A stretch of DNA of 64,000 nt from Ferrimonas kyonanensis DSM 18153 (GCF_000425405.1 NZ_AUDJ01000001.1:124001-188000); one strand, 5' to 3'; positions 1 through 9,236 are shown, counted from the stretch's first letter. A program made the numbers and translations. Notes: a model not told the origin generated them from the letters alone.

Positions 1-1311
1 GCGCACCAGCCCCAGGGCATTGGCTTTCTTGGCCACCAGGCCGGCTGCCACCACGTTTCTGGGGTTGGAGGTGTTGGTGCAGCTGGTGATGGCGGCGATG
101 ATCACCGCGCCATCGGGCATCAGTCCTTCGGCTTCCTGGGCGTGTGCCTGGGCCAGATCGGTGGCGATGCCTCGTTGGCTCAGGTCACTGGTGGGCAGGC
201 GTCGATGCGGGTTGGACGGCCCGGCCATGTTGCGGCCGACACTGGACAGGTCAAAGGTCAGCACCCGCTCATAGCGGGCCTGAGCCATGGCGTCGGCCCA
301 CAGACCGGTGGTCTTGGCGTACTGCTCCACCAGGGCCACCTGCTCCGGTTCGCGACCGGTCAGTGTCAGGTAGTCGATGGTTTGCTCGTCGATGTAGAAC
401 ATGCCAGCGGAGGCGCCGTACTCCGGGGTCATGTTGGCGATGGTGGCGCGGTCGCCAATGGTCAGGCTGCGGGCGCCGTCGCCATAGAATTCCAGATAGG
501 CCGAGACCACCCGTTGGTTGCGCAGGAACTCGGTCAGTGCCAGGACGATGTCGGTGGCGGTGATGCCGGGTTGGCGCTGGCCGGTCAGTTCCACGCCGAC
601 GATGTCGGGCAAACGCATCATCGAGGGGCGTCCCAGCATCACGGTTTCCGCTTCCAGGCCGCCGACGCCGAGGGCGATCACCCCCAGGGCGTCGACGTGG
701 GGAGTGTGCGAATCGGTGCCGACACAGGTGTCGGGGAAAGCCACACCATCACGGGCCTGTATCACCGGTGACATCTTTTCCAGGTTGATCTGGTGCATGA
801 TGCCGTTGCCGGCGGGAATCACATCGACGTTTTTAAAGGCGGTTTTGCACCAGTCAATGAAATGAAACCGATCGGCGTTACGGCGCTCTTCGATGGCGCG
901 GTTCTTCTCAAAGGCATCGGCGTCGAAGCCGGGATGCTCTACTGCCAGCGAATGGTCGACGATCAGCTGGGTGGGGACCACAGGATTAACCCGGGCCGGG
1001 TCGCCCCCTTGCTCGGCGATGGCGTCCCGCAGGCCGGCCAGGTCCACCAGAGCGGTTTGTCCCAGAATGTCGTGGCAGACCACCCGGGCCGGGAACCAGG
1101 GGAAGTCCCGCTCCCGTTTGCGCTCGATGATCTGGCTCAGGCTGGCGGTCAGGGTGTCCGGATCGCAGCGACGGACCAGGTTTTCGGCCAACACCTTGGC
1201 GGTGTAGGGCAGGGCATCGTAGGCGCCGGGTTGGATCGCCTCGACGGCGGCACGGGTGTCGAAATAGTCCAGCCCGGTGCCGGTTAGGGTGGTGCGATAG
1301 GCAGTGTTCAT
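1..1311 (-). CDS. acnD: AcnD, Fe/S-dependent 2-methylisocitrate (2-methylcitrate) dehydratase, N-terminal 437 aa, cut by window edge
   Basis: This aconitase-family enzyme dehydrates 2-methylcitrate in the methylcitrate cycle that oxidises propionate, acting with PrpF (not in the window). The reading frame starts with an ATG at 1311 and runs off the left edge, so about half of the usual ~860-residue protein is visible. The visible part contains the aconitase motif DSHTPHVDALG and, close to the window edge, TSCTNTSNP, whose Cys (about residue 411) is the first [4Fe-4S] ligand. It is the last visible gene of the leftward prp operon, 61 bp after prpC. A strong hairpin lies in that gap. Position after prpC and the overall sequence favour AcnD over a TCA-cycle AcnA; the family call is firm, the subtype fairly so. 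Confidence 0.9.
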   Translation of the reverse strand, partial: MNTAYRTTLTGTGLDYFDTRAAVEAIQPGAYDALPYTAKVLAENLVRRCDPDTLTASLSQIIERKRERDFPWFPARVVCHDILGQTALVDLAGLRDAIAEQGGDPARVNPVVPTQLIVDHSLAVEHPGFDADAFEKNRAIEERRNADRFHFIDWCKTAFKNVDVIPAGNGIMHQINLEKMSPVIQARDGVAFPDTCVGTDSHTPHVDALGVIALGVGGLEAETVMLGRPSMMRLPDIVGVELTGQRQPGITATDIVLALTEFLRNQRVVSAYLEFYGDGARSLTIGDRATIANMTPEYGASAGMFYIDEQTIDYLTLTGREPEQVALVEQYAKTTGLWADAMAQARYERVLTFDLSSVGRNMAGPSNPHRRLPTSDLSQRGIATDLAQAHAQEAEGLMPDGAVIIAAITSCTNTSNPRNVVAAGLVAKKANALGLVR

Positions 1312-1340
1312 AACATCAGAAACCCAAAAAGTGATCGTCG

Positions 1341-1366
1341 ACCGGGTGGGCCGAAACCCACCCGGT
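1341..1366 (-). other. Strong intercistronic hairpin between prpC and acnD
   Basis: A perfect 10-bp stem (ACCGGGTGGG with CCCACCCGGT) closes a 6-nt loop just after the prpC stop codon. On the transcribed strand the T-run comes only about 10 nt later, so this is not a canonical terminator. It may reduce read-through into acnD or protect the prpBC mRNA 3' end. Confidence 0.5.
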
Positions 1367-1372
1367 ATCCGG

Positions 1373-2500
1373 TTAGCGGCGCTGATTCAGAGCCGGAACG
1401 TCCCGGGGCTCGGGGCCGGTGTAGTCGGCGCTGGGGCGGATAATGCGGTTGTTGGCCCGTTGCTCCATGATATGGGCGGCCCAGCCGCTGAGGCGGGAGC
1501 AGACGAAGATCGGTGTAAACAACTTCGTGGGGATGCCCATGAAGTGGTAGGCGGAAGCGTGGAAGAAGTCGGCATTGCAGAACAGCTTCTTTTCCTCCCA
1601 CATGGTTTGCTCACAGGCCACGGACACCCGGTACAGGCGGTCGTCACCGAACTCCTCGGCCAGCTTGGCGGCCCAGCCTTTGATGATGGCGTTGCGGGGA
1701 TCCGATTCCCGGTAGATGGCGTGGCCGAAACCCATGATCTTCTCTTTGTCGGCCAGTTTCTGCTTCAGGGTGGCGATGGCATCCTGCTCATCCTGCATTG
1801 CTTCGATCAGCTCCATGGCGGCTTCATTGGCGCCGCCGTGCAGTGGCCCCCTCAGCGAGCCGATGGCACCGGTGACGCAGGAGTGCATGTCCGACAGGGT
1901 GGAGGCGCAGACGCGGGCGGTGAAGGTGGAGGCGTTGAACTCATGTTCGGCGTAGAGAATCAGCGAGACATCCATCACCTTGGCATGCAGTTCACTGGGC
2001 GTTTTGCCGTGCAGCAGCCTCAGGAAGTGGGCGCCAATCTGTTCATCCTCGGTCTCGGTGACGATACGAACGCCATCGTGGCTGTAGCGATACCAGTAAC
2101 AGATGATAGAGGGAAAGGCCGCCAGCAGACGGTCGGCAATGTCGGCTTGATCCTCAAAACCGGCCTCGGTTTCCAGGTTGCCCAGCATCGAGCAGCCGGT
2201 GCGCATCACGTCCATGGGGTGGGCATCGGCGGGGATCTGCTCCAGCACGGTTTTCAGCGGTTGCGGCAGGCCGCGCAGGTTTTTCAGTTTGCTGCGGTAG
2301 GCGCTCAGCTGCTCGGTGTTGGGCAGTTCGCCCTTGAGCAGCAGATAAGCCACCTCTTCAAAACTGACCTTGTCGGCCAATTCGGCGATGTCGTAGCCGC
2401 GATAGGTGAGCCCGGTGCCGGACTTGCCCACTGTGCACAATGCGGTTTCACCGGCACTCTGACCGCGAAGGCCTGCGCCTCCCAATGCTTTATCTACCAT
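1373..2500 (-). CDS. prpC: 2-methylcitrate synthase
   Basis: PrpC condenses propionyl-CoA with oxaloacetate to give 2-methylcitrate, the first step of the methylcitrate cycle, in the cytoplasm. The 375-aa protein is a short, type I-like citrate synthase. The catalytic triad is visible: His221 in GPLHGGANE, His260 in GFGHAIYRESDPR, and Asp311 in NADFFHASAYHF. Its length and its place between prpB and acnD point to PrpC rather than GltA, which is about 430 aa in this group. The start codon follows a GGAATGG ribosome-binding site. It is co-oriented with prpB 52 bp upstream. Confidence 0.95.
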   Translation of the reverse strand: MVDKALGGAGLRGQSAGETALCTVGKSGTGLTYRGYDIAELADKVSFEEVAYLLLKGELPNTEQLSAYRSKLKNLRGLPQPLKTVLEQIPADAHPMDVMRTGCSMLGNLETEAGFEDQADIADRLLAAFPSIICYWYRYSHDGVRIVTETEDEQIGAHFLRLLHGKTPSELHAKVMDVSLILYAEHEFNASTFTARVCASTLSDMHSCVTGAIGSLRGPLHGGANEAAMELIEAMQDEQDAIATLKQKLADKEKIMGFGHAIYRESDPRNAIIKGWAAKLAEEFGDDRLYRVSVACEQTMWEEKKLFCNADFFHASAYHFMGIPTKLFTPIFVCSRLSGWAAHIMEQRANNRIIRPSADYTGPEPRDVPALNQRR

Positions 2501-2552
2501 GATCCATTCCTTCTGTCCGTAAATGTCTTGGCCGCCGCAGCGGCCGCGTCCG

Positions 2553-3437
2553 TTAGCTGCTGCTGTCTTTAAACAGCTGATCCAATTTGTTTTCGTAGTC
2601 GTGATAGCCGAGGAACTTGTACAGATCCATGCGGGTTTGCATCTGATCCACCTGGCTGCGCTGATGGCCGTCCTGTTTCAAGGCCTGATACACATTGAGG
2701 GCGGCAGCGTTGGCGGCGCGGAACGCCGACAGCGGGTACAGCACCATGTCGGCACCGGCCTCGAACAGCGCCTGCTTGTCAAACAACTCGGTCTTGCCGA
2801 ATTCGGTCATGTTGGCCAGGATTGGCGCCTTAACCTGGGCCTTAAACTGGCGATAGTGATCCAATTCGGTCAGGGCCTCGGCGAAGATCATGTCGGCGCC
2901 AGCTTCAAGATAGGCCTGGGCACGCTCGATGCCGCTCTCCAGCCCCTCGACGGCGACCGCATCGGTACGGGCCATGATGACAAAGCTGTCATCGCGGCGG
3001 GCATCGACCGCGGCCTTGATGCGATCGCACATCTCGTCGATGCTGACGACGGCCTTGTTGGGGCGGTGACCACAACGTTTCTGAGCCACCTGATCTTCCA
3101 TATGCACTGCCGCGACGCCGGCCCGTTCAAACTCTCGAATGGTGCGGGCGATGTTGAAGGCGCCGCCCCAGCCGGTGTCGATGTCCACCAGCAATGGCAG
3201 GTCGGTGGCGGCGGTGATGCGGCTGGCATCGGTCACCACGTCATTCATGGAGGTCATGCCCAGATCCGGCAAGCCAAAGGAGGCGTTGGCCACCCCGGCA
3301 CCGGACAGGTACAGGGCCTGATGACCGCTCTGCTCGGCCATCAGGGCCATGTATGCGTTGATGGTGCCGACAATTTGCAGCGGCTTGGCGGTGGCAACGG
3401 CGTCGCGAAAGCGCTGGCCTGGGGTGGGTGTAGTCAT
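2553..3437 (-). CDS. prpB: 2-methylisocitrate lyase
   Basis: PrpB splits 2-methylisocitrate into pyruvate and succinate, the last step of the methylcitrate cycle. The 294-aa protein belongs to the isocitrate lyase/PEP mutase superfamily. It shows VDIDTGWGG (metal-binding Asp85 and Asp87) and KRCGH at residues 120-124, with the active-site Cys122. A longer open frame extends upstream to 3827, but the ATG at 3437 is the better start: it overlaps the stop of the GntR gene as ATGA, the usual sign of translational coupling, and it gives the normal family length. Confidence 0.95.
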   Translation of the reverse strand: MTTPTPGQRFRDAVATAKPLQIVGTINAYMALMAEQSGHQALYLSGAGVANASFGLPDLGMTSMNDVVTDASRITAATDLPLLVDIDTGWGGAFNIARTIREFERAGVAAVHMEDQVAQKRCGHRPNKAVVSIDEMCDRIKAAVDARRDDSFVIMARTDAVAVEGLESGIERAQAYLEAGADMIFAEALTELDHYRQFKAQVKAPILANMTEFGKTELFDKQALFEAGADMVLYPLSAFRAANAAALNVYQALKQDGHQRSQVDQMQTRMDLYKFLGYHDYENKLDQLFKDSSS

Positions 3438-4108
3438 CCTAAACGTTCCTCCATTTGGGTGCGCAGCACCTGCTCGGTATTGGCGCGGCCGGATTCGATG
3501 TGGCGGCGCATCAGCAGGGCGGCGAGTTCGCCATCTCCGTCGGAGAGGGCGTCTAAAATACGTCGGTGTTGCTTCAGGGCTTCGGTGGGACGCCGACCGG
3601 CGCTGCACTGGTTGCGGTACATCTGCAGCAGGTGGTACAGGTCGTCGGTCAGGGTGTGGATCAGCGTCTGGTTGCCGCTGGCGTGAATGATGCCCAGATG
3701 AAAATCGATGTCGTCGTGAACCGCATAATCCCCTGGTTGATTGTTGAACACCTGCTGCTGACGCTCCAAAAGCTGATGCAGCTGCGCCAGTTGGTGGCCG
3801 CTGATGCGGGTCGCAGCAAGACGACACGCCATGGCCTCCAGTTCGGCCCGAACCTGATACAGGTCGTTGAGTTCCTCGGCCGTCAGGCGGGCGATGCGGG
3901 CACCGATGTGTGGCGCCCGCACCACCAGGCGTCGGCGCTCCAGTTTTTGCAGGGCTTCCCTCAGTGGGCCCCGGCTGACGCCGTAGTGGGCGGCCAGATC
4001 CTGTTCGCTGATCTTGCTGCCGGCGCGCAGCTCTCCCTGAACGATGGCGATTTGCAGCTTGTCTGCCAGTTGGTCGGCCAGAGTGGGTTGGCGTTGGGTG
4101 TCGGTCAT
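3434..4108 (-). CDS. GntR-family (FCD) transcriptional regulator of the prp operon
   Basis: This 224-aa regulator has an N-terminal winged helix (residues about 10-70, with [24 protein letters not shown] as the recognition region) and an all-helical FCD effector domain with metal-site-type histidines ([15 protein letters not shown]). It is the first gene of the prp operon and overlaps prpB by 4 bp. By position it is probably the local repressor, sensing a methylcitrate-cycle intermediate; this is inference. It is not the sigma-54 PrpR type found in enterics. An alternative GTG start at 4141 would add 11 residues. Neither start has a strong Shine-Dalgarno sequence; I prefer the ATG because the alignment with relatives usually begins there. 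Confidence 0.8.
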   Translation of the reverse strand: MTDTQRQPTLADQLADKLQIAIVQGELRAGSKISEQDLAAHYGVSRGPLREALQKLERRRLVVRAPHIGARIARLTAEELNDLYQVRAELEAMACRLAATRISGHQLAQLHQLLERQQQVFNNQPGDYAVHDDIDFHLGIIHASGNQTLIHTLTDDLYHLLQMYRNQCSAGRRPTEALKQHRRILDALSDGDGELAALLMRRHIESGRANTEQVLRTQMEERLG

Positions 4109-4162
4109 GATCAAAAAACAGCCAAGTGAGACATGGGTCACAGTGTGTGATCTTGCCGGTCG

Positions 4163-4174
4163 ATTGTCAACAAT
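4163..4174. promoter_or_regulatory. Candidate GntR operator, copy 1
   Basis: The sequence ATTGTCAACAAT lies about 55 bp upstream of the GntR start. It is a near-palindrome with the TTGT...ACAA arms typical of FCD-type GntR operators. The exact reverse complement occurs at 4331-4342. Assignment to this regulator is inference from position. Confidence 0.5.
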
Positions 4175-4330
4175 ATGTTAACTTAGACGTTAGTGTTAGT
4201 CGTGGTGGCGGCTCTCATGGCACAACGAAATTAAAATATTGATTTATATATTTATTTTAAAAGTGTCTATCGATATCCATGGTGGTTTTATGGCCGTATT
4301 ACCCGAGTAATTCAGTGGGTAATTCTCCAG

Positions 4331-4342
4331 ATTGTTGACAAT
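4331..4342. promoter_or_regulatory. Candidate GntR operator, copy 2
   Basis: ATTGTTGACAAT is the exact reverse complement of the element at 4163-4174. The two sit 168 bp apart in the prp promoter region, which would allow looping or cooperative binding. Confidence 0.45.
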
Positions 4343-4371
4343 CCAGGGTTTGATGCGCGTGGTGCGGGCAC

Positions 4372-4399
4372 AAAAAAAGCGGCCTATGGCCGCCTTTTT
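4372..4399 (-). terminator. Rho-independent terminator, probably bidirectional
   Basis: GCGGCC and GGCCGC form a stem around TAT, with an A-run on the left and a T-run on the right. It lies 13 bp past the stop of the leftward acyltransferase and insulates the prp promoter region. Confidence 0.8.
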
Positions 4400-4411
4400 G
4401 AATCGCTGATG

Positions 4412-5350
4412 CTACTTGGAAGCCAGTGCTTCGTAGAAGCCGGGCTTATGCCGGTGCTGCTTCAGCAGGGCGTCGATGGTGGTGTCTTTGTGTTCCCACA
4501 CCTGGTTCAGCCAGCGCTGAAACACCACTCGGTGCGCCTTGTCCTGATCGTAGTTGCCCTGAGGGACTTCGGTCATGGGGATAACCCGCACGTCGACGGC
4601 AATGGTGTCCAGGCGGCCGCTGAGCAGGGCGGCCATGATGCTTTCCGGGGCGCCGGGATAGACGATGGTCAGATCCAGAACATGTTCAAACTGATCGCCA
4701 AGGGTGGCCATGGCGAAGGCGATGCCACCGGCCTTGGGTTTCAGCAGGTAGCGATAGGGGCTGCGCTGGCGGCGATGTTTGGACGGCGTCAGCCGTGACC
4801 CCTCGATGAAGTTGATCACCGTGGTGGGGATCTCCTTGAACTTGCTGCAGGAGCGTCGGGTGGTTTCGATGTCCTTGCCCTTGAGCTTGGGGTTTTTGGT
4901 CAGCTCCGACTTGGAGTAACGGCGCATGAACGGCATGTCCAGTGCCCAGCAGGCAACGCCCATGATCGGAATGTAGATCAGCTGATGCTTGAGGAAGAAC
5001 TTCAGCATCGGCACTTTGTCCCTCAGTACGATGGAGACTACGAAGATGTCGGCCCAGCTCATGTGATTGGAGATCACCAGGTACCAGCCCTGGGTGGACA
5101 GCTTGTCCGACAGGCCGGTGATGTTCCATTGGGTTTTGGTGGTGAGCCGGAAGACTGCGGCATTGGTGATGACCCACCCTCGCATCATATGGTTCAGCAA
5201 CCACGACAGCTTCAGTCTGATCCCCTTAACGGGAATCACCATCTTGACTATGGCCACCACCAGGATGACCGAACTCCAGAACAGAATGCTCAAGGCGGCC
5301 AACGAGGCATTGAGAACAAACAGCACCGGGCCAGGTAAAAAATTCAACAT
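4412..5350 (-). CDS. YihG-like PlsC-family acyltransferase, copy A
   Basis: This is a 312-aa membrane-associated acyltransferase of the lysophosphatidate acyltransferase (PlsC) superfamily, closest in layout to E. coli YihG. A hydrophobic N-terminal segment (about residues 7-40) anchors it. The catalytic HX4D motif is NHMSWAD (His96, Asp101), and the later FIEGSR block is the glycerol-phosphate-binding motif. It probably moves acyl groups onto a lysophospholipid; the real substrate is not known. It starts 6 bp after a paralogue with the same architecture, so the two form a tandem, co-transcribed pair. Confidence 0.8.
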   Translation of the reverse strand: MLNFLPGPVLFVLNASLAALSILFWSSVILVVAIVKMVIPVKGIRLKLSWLLNHMMRGWVITNAAVFRLTTKTQWNITGLSDKLSTQGWYLVISNHMSWADIFVVSIVLRDKVPMLKFFLKHQLIYIPIMGVACWALDMPFMRRYSKSELTKNPKLKGKDIETTRRSCSKFKEIPTTVINFIEGSRLTPSKHRRQRSPYRYLLKPKAGGIAFAMATLGDQFEHVLDLTIVYPGAPESIMAALLSGRLDTIAVDVRVIPMTEVPQGNYDQDKAHRVVFQRWLNQVWEHKDTTIDALLKQHRHKPGFYEALASK

Positions 5351-5356
5351 AGTTTT

Positions 5357-6253
5357 CTATTGCTTATCTTCGTAACTGCGCTGAGCAAGGAGTTGCTCTT
5401 TCTCCTGCCACAAGGTGTTGAGCCAATCCTGAAAGGCGGCTCTGTTTTCCGGGGTATCGTACCCCAGTCGATGCAACGCCTCCATGGAGCGGGCTTCAAC
5501 GGAGATTTCGACCTGGCGGACCCTGCCGCACATAAAATCCCAGAATGAGGGCGCGCCGTCCGGGTAGTAGATGGTGACATCCAACATGGTATCCAGGCGG
5601 TTTCCCATGGCGTCTAGGGTAAAGGCTAAGCCGCCGGCCTTTGGTCTGAGCAGTTGGTCAAACGGCGATTTTTGCCGCTGATGCTTGGCCGCAGTATAGC
5701 GAGTGCCCTCGACAAAGTTCATGATGGTGACCGGCGAGTGTTTGTACTTTTCGCAGGCTTTGCGGGTGGTTTCTACGTCTTTCCCCTTCATATGTGGATG
5801 TTTTTCCAAGTACTGGCGGCTGAATCGGCGCATAAAGGGGAAGTCCAGTGCCCACCAGCACAGGCCGATAAAGGGCACGAAAATCAGCTCTGCCTTCAGG
5901 AAAAATTTAATGAAGGGAATTTTGCCAATGAACAGCCGTTGCAGCATCAGGATGTCGACCCAGGACTGGTGATTGGCGATCACCATGTACCACTCTTTAA
6001 CGGACAGTTCCGGCAGCGGATGCACCACGACCCGGGTACCGCTGAGCAGGCGTTGATTCAGGTTGTTGATGGTGATCCAGGCGCTGGCGCAGCGATCGGC
6101 TCCCCAGCTGCACAGGCGCTTCAGCGGCGCAATGGGCAACAATTTCAGCAGCCCCAGGCCAAACACCAGAGGGAACCAGAACAGGGTATTGATGATGTAG
6201 CCCAGAAAGGCCAGCATGCCGCGTAAAGTGGTCAACAGATCTATCCATAACAA
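5357..6253 (-). CDS. YihG-like PlsC-family acyltransferase, copy B
   Basis: This is the upstream member of the tandem acyltransferase pair (298 aa). It has an N-terminal hydrophobic segment (about residues 8-40), the HX4D motif NHQSWVD (His95, Asp100), and FVEGTRYT as the substrate-binding block. The two copies share the PFMRRxS and KGKDxETTR segments but differ clearly elsewhere, so the duplication is not recent. The same phospholipid-acylation role is inferred. Its ATG at 6253 is the first gene start of the unit. Confidence 0.8.
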   Translation of the reverse strand: MLWIDLLTTLRGMLAFLGYIINTLFWFPLVFGLGLLKLLPIAPLKRLCSWGADRCASAWITINNLNQRLLSGTRVVVHPLPELSVKEWYMVIANHQSWVDILMLQRLFIGKIPFIKFFLKAELIFVPFIGLCWWALDFPFMRRFSRQYLEKHPHMKGKDVETTRKACEKYKHSPVTIMNFVEGTRYTAAKHQRQKSPFDQLLRPKAGGLAFTLDAMGNRLDTMLDVTIYYPDGAPSFWDFMCGRVRQVEISVEARSMEALHRLGYDTPENRAAFQDWLNTLWQEKEQLLAQRSYEDKQ

Positions 6254-6319
6254 GAACTTAATATGCTGATATGTTAAACAGCTCCGACCAGAGCCTCAAG
6301 TAAAAACCCGGCCCATGAC

Positions 6320-7837
6320 TCAGCCATTCAGCTGAGTCAGCAGCTTGTCCATGGCCCGATAGCCAAATGCCTGAGCCACATGGCGCCGTTCGACCCGGTC
6401 ACAGTCATCCAGATCGGCGATGCTGCGGCTGACCCTCAGCAGACGATGAAAGGCGCGGATGGAGAGCTTGAGGCGAGTCACGCCACGTTCGGTAAAGTCT
6501 GCTATTTCGCTGCTAATGCCGACAGATTGGTTTAATTTCGACGATGATAGCTCGGCATTGAGGCAGCCTTGACGGGTCAGTGCCCGCTGGCGTGCCAGTA
6601 ACACTTGCTGGCGGGCTTCGGTGCTGGTGAGGGCACCGCGCTGAGCCGCGTCGGTGAGCTGGCCCGGCGGCAGGCGGCTGACCTCGACGGTCAGATCGAA
6701 GCGATCCAGAAATGGCCCGGACAGGCGGGCCAGATAGCGGCGAATCTGCTCCGGGGTCGAGCGGGACTGAGCGCCGGTCTCGCCGCAGGGACTGGGGTTC
6801 ATGGCGGCAATTAACTGAAAGCGGGCGGGAAAGGTCAGTTTGGCGGCGGCGCGGGAGATCACCACCTCGCCGGACTCCAGCGGCTCCCGCAGACTGTCGA
6901 GCACCGTGCGGGGGAACTCGGGCAGCTCATCCAGAAACAGCACGCCGTGGTGAGACAGGGAGATTTCGCCCGGTCGGGGAATGCCGCCGCCGCCCACCAG
7001 CGAGGCGGCAGAGCTGGAGTGGTGCGGCGCCCGAAACGGTCGCTGCAGCAGTTGCGCCGGCTGGCGGGGACGGCCGGCAACTGAGTGGATGGCCGCCACC
7101 GACAGGGCGGCTTCGATGGTCAGGGGCGGCAACAGATCGCAGAACCGGCTTGCCAGCATGGTTTTACCTGTGCCCGGTGGCCCCAGAAACAACAGATTGT
7201 GGCCACCGCTGGCGGCAATCATCAGGGCCTGCTTGCCCTGTTGCTGGCCGATGATGTCGGTCAGACATCCGTGGGCCAGCGGTGGGAAGGTGGCGGGGTT
7301 CAAAGGGGTCAGGCCGGGCAGTTGCTGCTGCCCCATCAGCGCTGCCACCAGCGGGCGCAGTTGGCAGGCCAGCATCGCTCGAATGCCGGGGATCAGCTGC
7401 AATTCGTCGCTGTCTCTGGCCGGCACCACCATCACCCGCTGTTTTTTCTGAGCCGCCAGGCCCGCAGGCAGCAGGCCGGTACAAGATTTAACCGCGCCGG
7501 ACAGCGACAGCTCGCCGTAGAACTCGTAATTGTTAACCGCTTCTTCCGGCAATTGACCGGTTGCCACCAGAATACCCAGGGCGATGGCGAGATCGAATCG
7601 TCCGCCCTGTTTGGGCAGATCGGCCGGGGCCAAATTGACGGTAATGCGGCGGGCGGGAAAGTCGAATCCTTCGTTCTGCAGGGCGGCCCGAACCCGTTCT
7701 CTGGCCTCGCGTACCGAGGCTTCCGGCAATCCCACCAGGGTGAACGAGGGCAGGCCACCGGTGATGTGTACCTCCACCTGAATCTGGGGGGCTTCAATCC
7801 CCACCTGGGCTCGGGTAAGAACCTGTGCTAGCGCCAT
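6320..7837 (-). CDS. comM: YifB/ComM family Mg-chelatase-like AAA+ ATPase
   Basis: The 505-aa protein has the N-terminal ChlI-type domain, an AAA+ core with Walker A GPPGTGKT at residues 219-226 and Walker B LFLDELPEF near residue 300, and the C-terminal Mg-chelatase domain. In naturally competent gammaproteobacteria, ComM is a hexameric helicase that promotes branch migration during transformation. The open frame extends to 7870, but the ATG at 7837 follows a good GGGAGG site and gives the family's usual start, MALAQVLTRA. It is a single gene, divergent from the ilv operon. Confidence 0.92.
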   Translation of the reverse strand: MALAQVLTRAQVGIEAPQIQVEVHITGGLPSFTLVGLPEASVREARERVRAALQNEGFDFPARRITVNLAPADLPKQGGRFDLAIALGILVATGQLPEEAVNNYEFYGELSLSGAVKSCTGLLPAGLAAQKKQRVMVVPARDSDELQLIPGIRAMLACQLRPLVAALMGQQQLPGLTPLNPATFPPLAHGCLTDIIGQQQGKQALMIAASGGHNLLFLGPPGTGKTMLASRFCDLLPPLTIEAALSVAAIHSVAGRPRQPAQLLQRPFRAPHHSSSAASLVGGGGIPRPGEISLSHHGVLFLDELPEFPRTVLDSLREPLESGEVVISRAAAKLTFPARFQLIAAMNPSPCGETGAQSRSTPEQIRRYLARLSGPFLDRFDLTVEVSRLPPGQLTDAAQRGALTSTEARQQVLLARQRALTRQGCLNAELSSSKLNQSVGISSEIADFTERGVTRLKLSIRAFHRLLRVSRSIADLDDCDRVERRHVAQAFGYRAMDKLLTQLNG

Positions 7838-8002
7838 ATTTGCCTCCCTGCAATGGCGACGGTGCTTCAAGTTTAGATGTTTTTACTTTGGGTTGGCTCG
7901 ATTAATAAATTGTTACAATTCTGTTTTTCTGACAAATGGAAAATAATCTTTGCATAGTGAAATTGCCTATGCTAAATCTAAATAAGCTTAATTTTCGAAC
8001 GT

Positions 8003-8021
8003 CCGCAGAATGTGTCTGCGG
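8003..8021 (+). promoter_or_regulatory. Leader hairpin upstream of ilvL
   Basis: CCGCAGA and TCTGCGG form a 7-bp stem in the untranslated leader, ahead of the IlvL start. It may be part of the attenuator fold. The promoter must lie in the AT-rich stretch 7880-7990; TTGCAT at about 7952 with an AT-rich -10 is possible but not strong. Confidence 0.4.
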
Positions 8022-8046
8022 GCTGAACCAAAGGAAAAATTTTCAC

Positions 8047-8148
8047 ATGTTGCCTGTTTCTTTCAACCTACTGCTAGTCGTGGTCCTAACCGTGGTGATT
8101 ATTATCACCGGCGGGGGAGCGCGTTTGGGAGAGGCACAGGCAGCCTAG
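8047..8148 (+). CDS. ilvL: IlvL, leader peptide of the ilv attenuator
   Basis: This 33-codon frame begins at an ATG preceded by AAAGGA. Residues 8-20 read LLLVVVLTVVIII: leucine, valine and isoleucine codons in an unbroken run, the regulatory amino acids of the operon. The C-terminal end (GGGARLGEAQAA) resembles the end of the E. coli IlvL peptide. Ribosome stalling at these codons when branched-chain aminoacyl-tRNAs are scarce would free an antiterminator. The frame is too short for routine gene finding. Confidence 0.92.
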   Translation: MLPVSFNLLLVVVLTVVIIITGGGARLGEAQAA

Positions 8149-8167
8149 AAAATACACCAGACAGCAA

Positions 8168-8201
8168 CCCCCCGCACCGAAAGGTCCGGGGGGTTTTTTT
8201 T
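8168..8201 (+). terminator. ilv attenuator terminator
   Basis: A C-rich arm (8168-8178) pairs with a G-rich arm (8183-8193) over 10 of 11 positions around a GAAA loop, followed by eight T residues. It starts 19 bp after the IlvL stop codon and 33 bp before ilvC, the expected position for amino-acid-controlled attenuation. Confidence 0.93.
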
Positions 8202-8233
8202 AGCCCTAAGGAAAGTCCACGGAGAGAAGCACC

Positions 8234-9232
8234 ATGACCCAGATGTATCACCAAGCAGACGCTAACCCGAGTTTGTTGCAAGGTAAGACCGTCGCCGTAC
8301 TTGGTTACGGAAGCCAAGGCCGAGGCCAGTCACTGAACCTGCGGGACAGTGGTGTCAACGTCGTCATCGGCCTGCGCCCCGGCGGTGCCAGCTGGAAGCA
8401 GGCGGAAGAGGAGGGCTGGCAACCGGTTCCTTTCGCCGATGCGGTGCGTGATGCCGACATTGTGATGGTGCTGATTCCGGACATGGCTCAGGCCGATAAC
8501 TACAAAGAGTTCATCGAGCCCAACATCAAAGACGGCGCCATGCTGATGTTTAGCCACGGCCTCAACGTGCATTACGGCATGATTGAGCCGGCCAGCAACA
8601 TCGATGTGGCCATGGTGGCCCCCAAGGGTCCGGGCTATCTGGTTCGGACCGAGTATGAAAAAGGCGCCGGCGTTCCTTGTCTGATGGCAGTTCATCAGGA
8701 TACCAGTGGCTATGCCCATGCCCGTGCACTGGCTTATGCCGATGCCATTGGCGGTACTCGAGGCGGCGTGCTGACCACCAACTTCAAAGAGGAAACCGAA
8801 ACTGACCTGTTCGGTGAGCAGGCGGTGTTGTGCGGCGGCGCGGTCGCCATGGTGCGCAAGGGCTGGGAAACCTTGGTGGAAGCCGGTTATCAGCCAGAGC
8901 TGGCCTACTTCGAGTGTCTGCACGAACTGAAGCTGATCGTCGACCTGTTGTATGAGGGTGGTATCTCCAAGATGCATGAATTCGTATCCGATACTGCGGC
9001 ATACGGTGCCTTGACTCGAGGGGATCGCATCGTCGATGACCGAGCCAAGGAGACCATGAAGCAGGTACTGGCAGAGATTCAGAGCGGCGAGTTCACCCGC
9101 CAGTGGGTTGAGGAGTACAAGGCGGGCAGCCACAACTATCGGGCGGCTCAGGAAGCGGAGTGCAATCACCCCATCGAGAAAGTGGGTGCCGATTTGCGCA
9201 GTCGCATGAGCTGGTTGAACCGGGGAGAGTAA
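8234..9232 (+). CDS. ilvC: Ketol-acid reductoisomerase, short class I
   Basis: IlvC isomerises and reduces acetolactate or acetohydroxybutyrate with NAD(P)H in isoleucine/valine synthesis. At 332 aa this is the short class I form, not the ~490-aa class II form of E. coli. The Rossmann motif is GYGSQGRGQ (many class I enzymes have GYGSQGHA), the coenzyme loop is GLRPGGASW, and the metal ligands lie in DLFGEQ and the HEL...YEGG segment. It is the first structural gene behind the attenuator and ends 4 bp before ilvG. Enterics keep ilvC apart under IlvY, so this arrangement differs. Confidence 0.95.
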   Translation: MTQMYHQADANPSLLQGKTVAVLGYGSQGRGQSLNLRDSGVNVVIGLRPGGASWKQAEEEGWQPVPFADAVRDADIVMVLIPDMAQADNYKEFIEPNIKDGAMLMFSHGLNVHYGMIEPASNIDVAMVAPKGPGYLVRTEYEKGAGVPCLMAVHQDTSGYAHARALAYADAIGGTRGGVLTTNFKEETETDLFGEQAVLCGGAVAMVRKGWETLVEAGYQPELAYFECLHELKLIVDLLYEGGISKMHEFVSDTAAYGALTRGDRIVDDRAKETMKQVLAEIQSGEFTRQWVEEYKAGSHNYRAAQEAECNHPIEKVGADLRSRMSWLNRGE

Positions 9233-9236
9233 GCCA

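Noticed and set aside
1304-2572. A 422-codon plus-strand frame
   Set aside because: It lies exactly antisense to prpC, whose protein shows all catalytic residues. The plus frame has only low-complexity, Gly/Gln/His-rich sequence, typical of shadows in GC-rich DNA.
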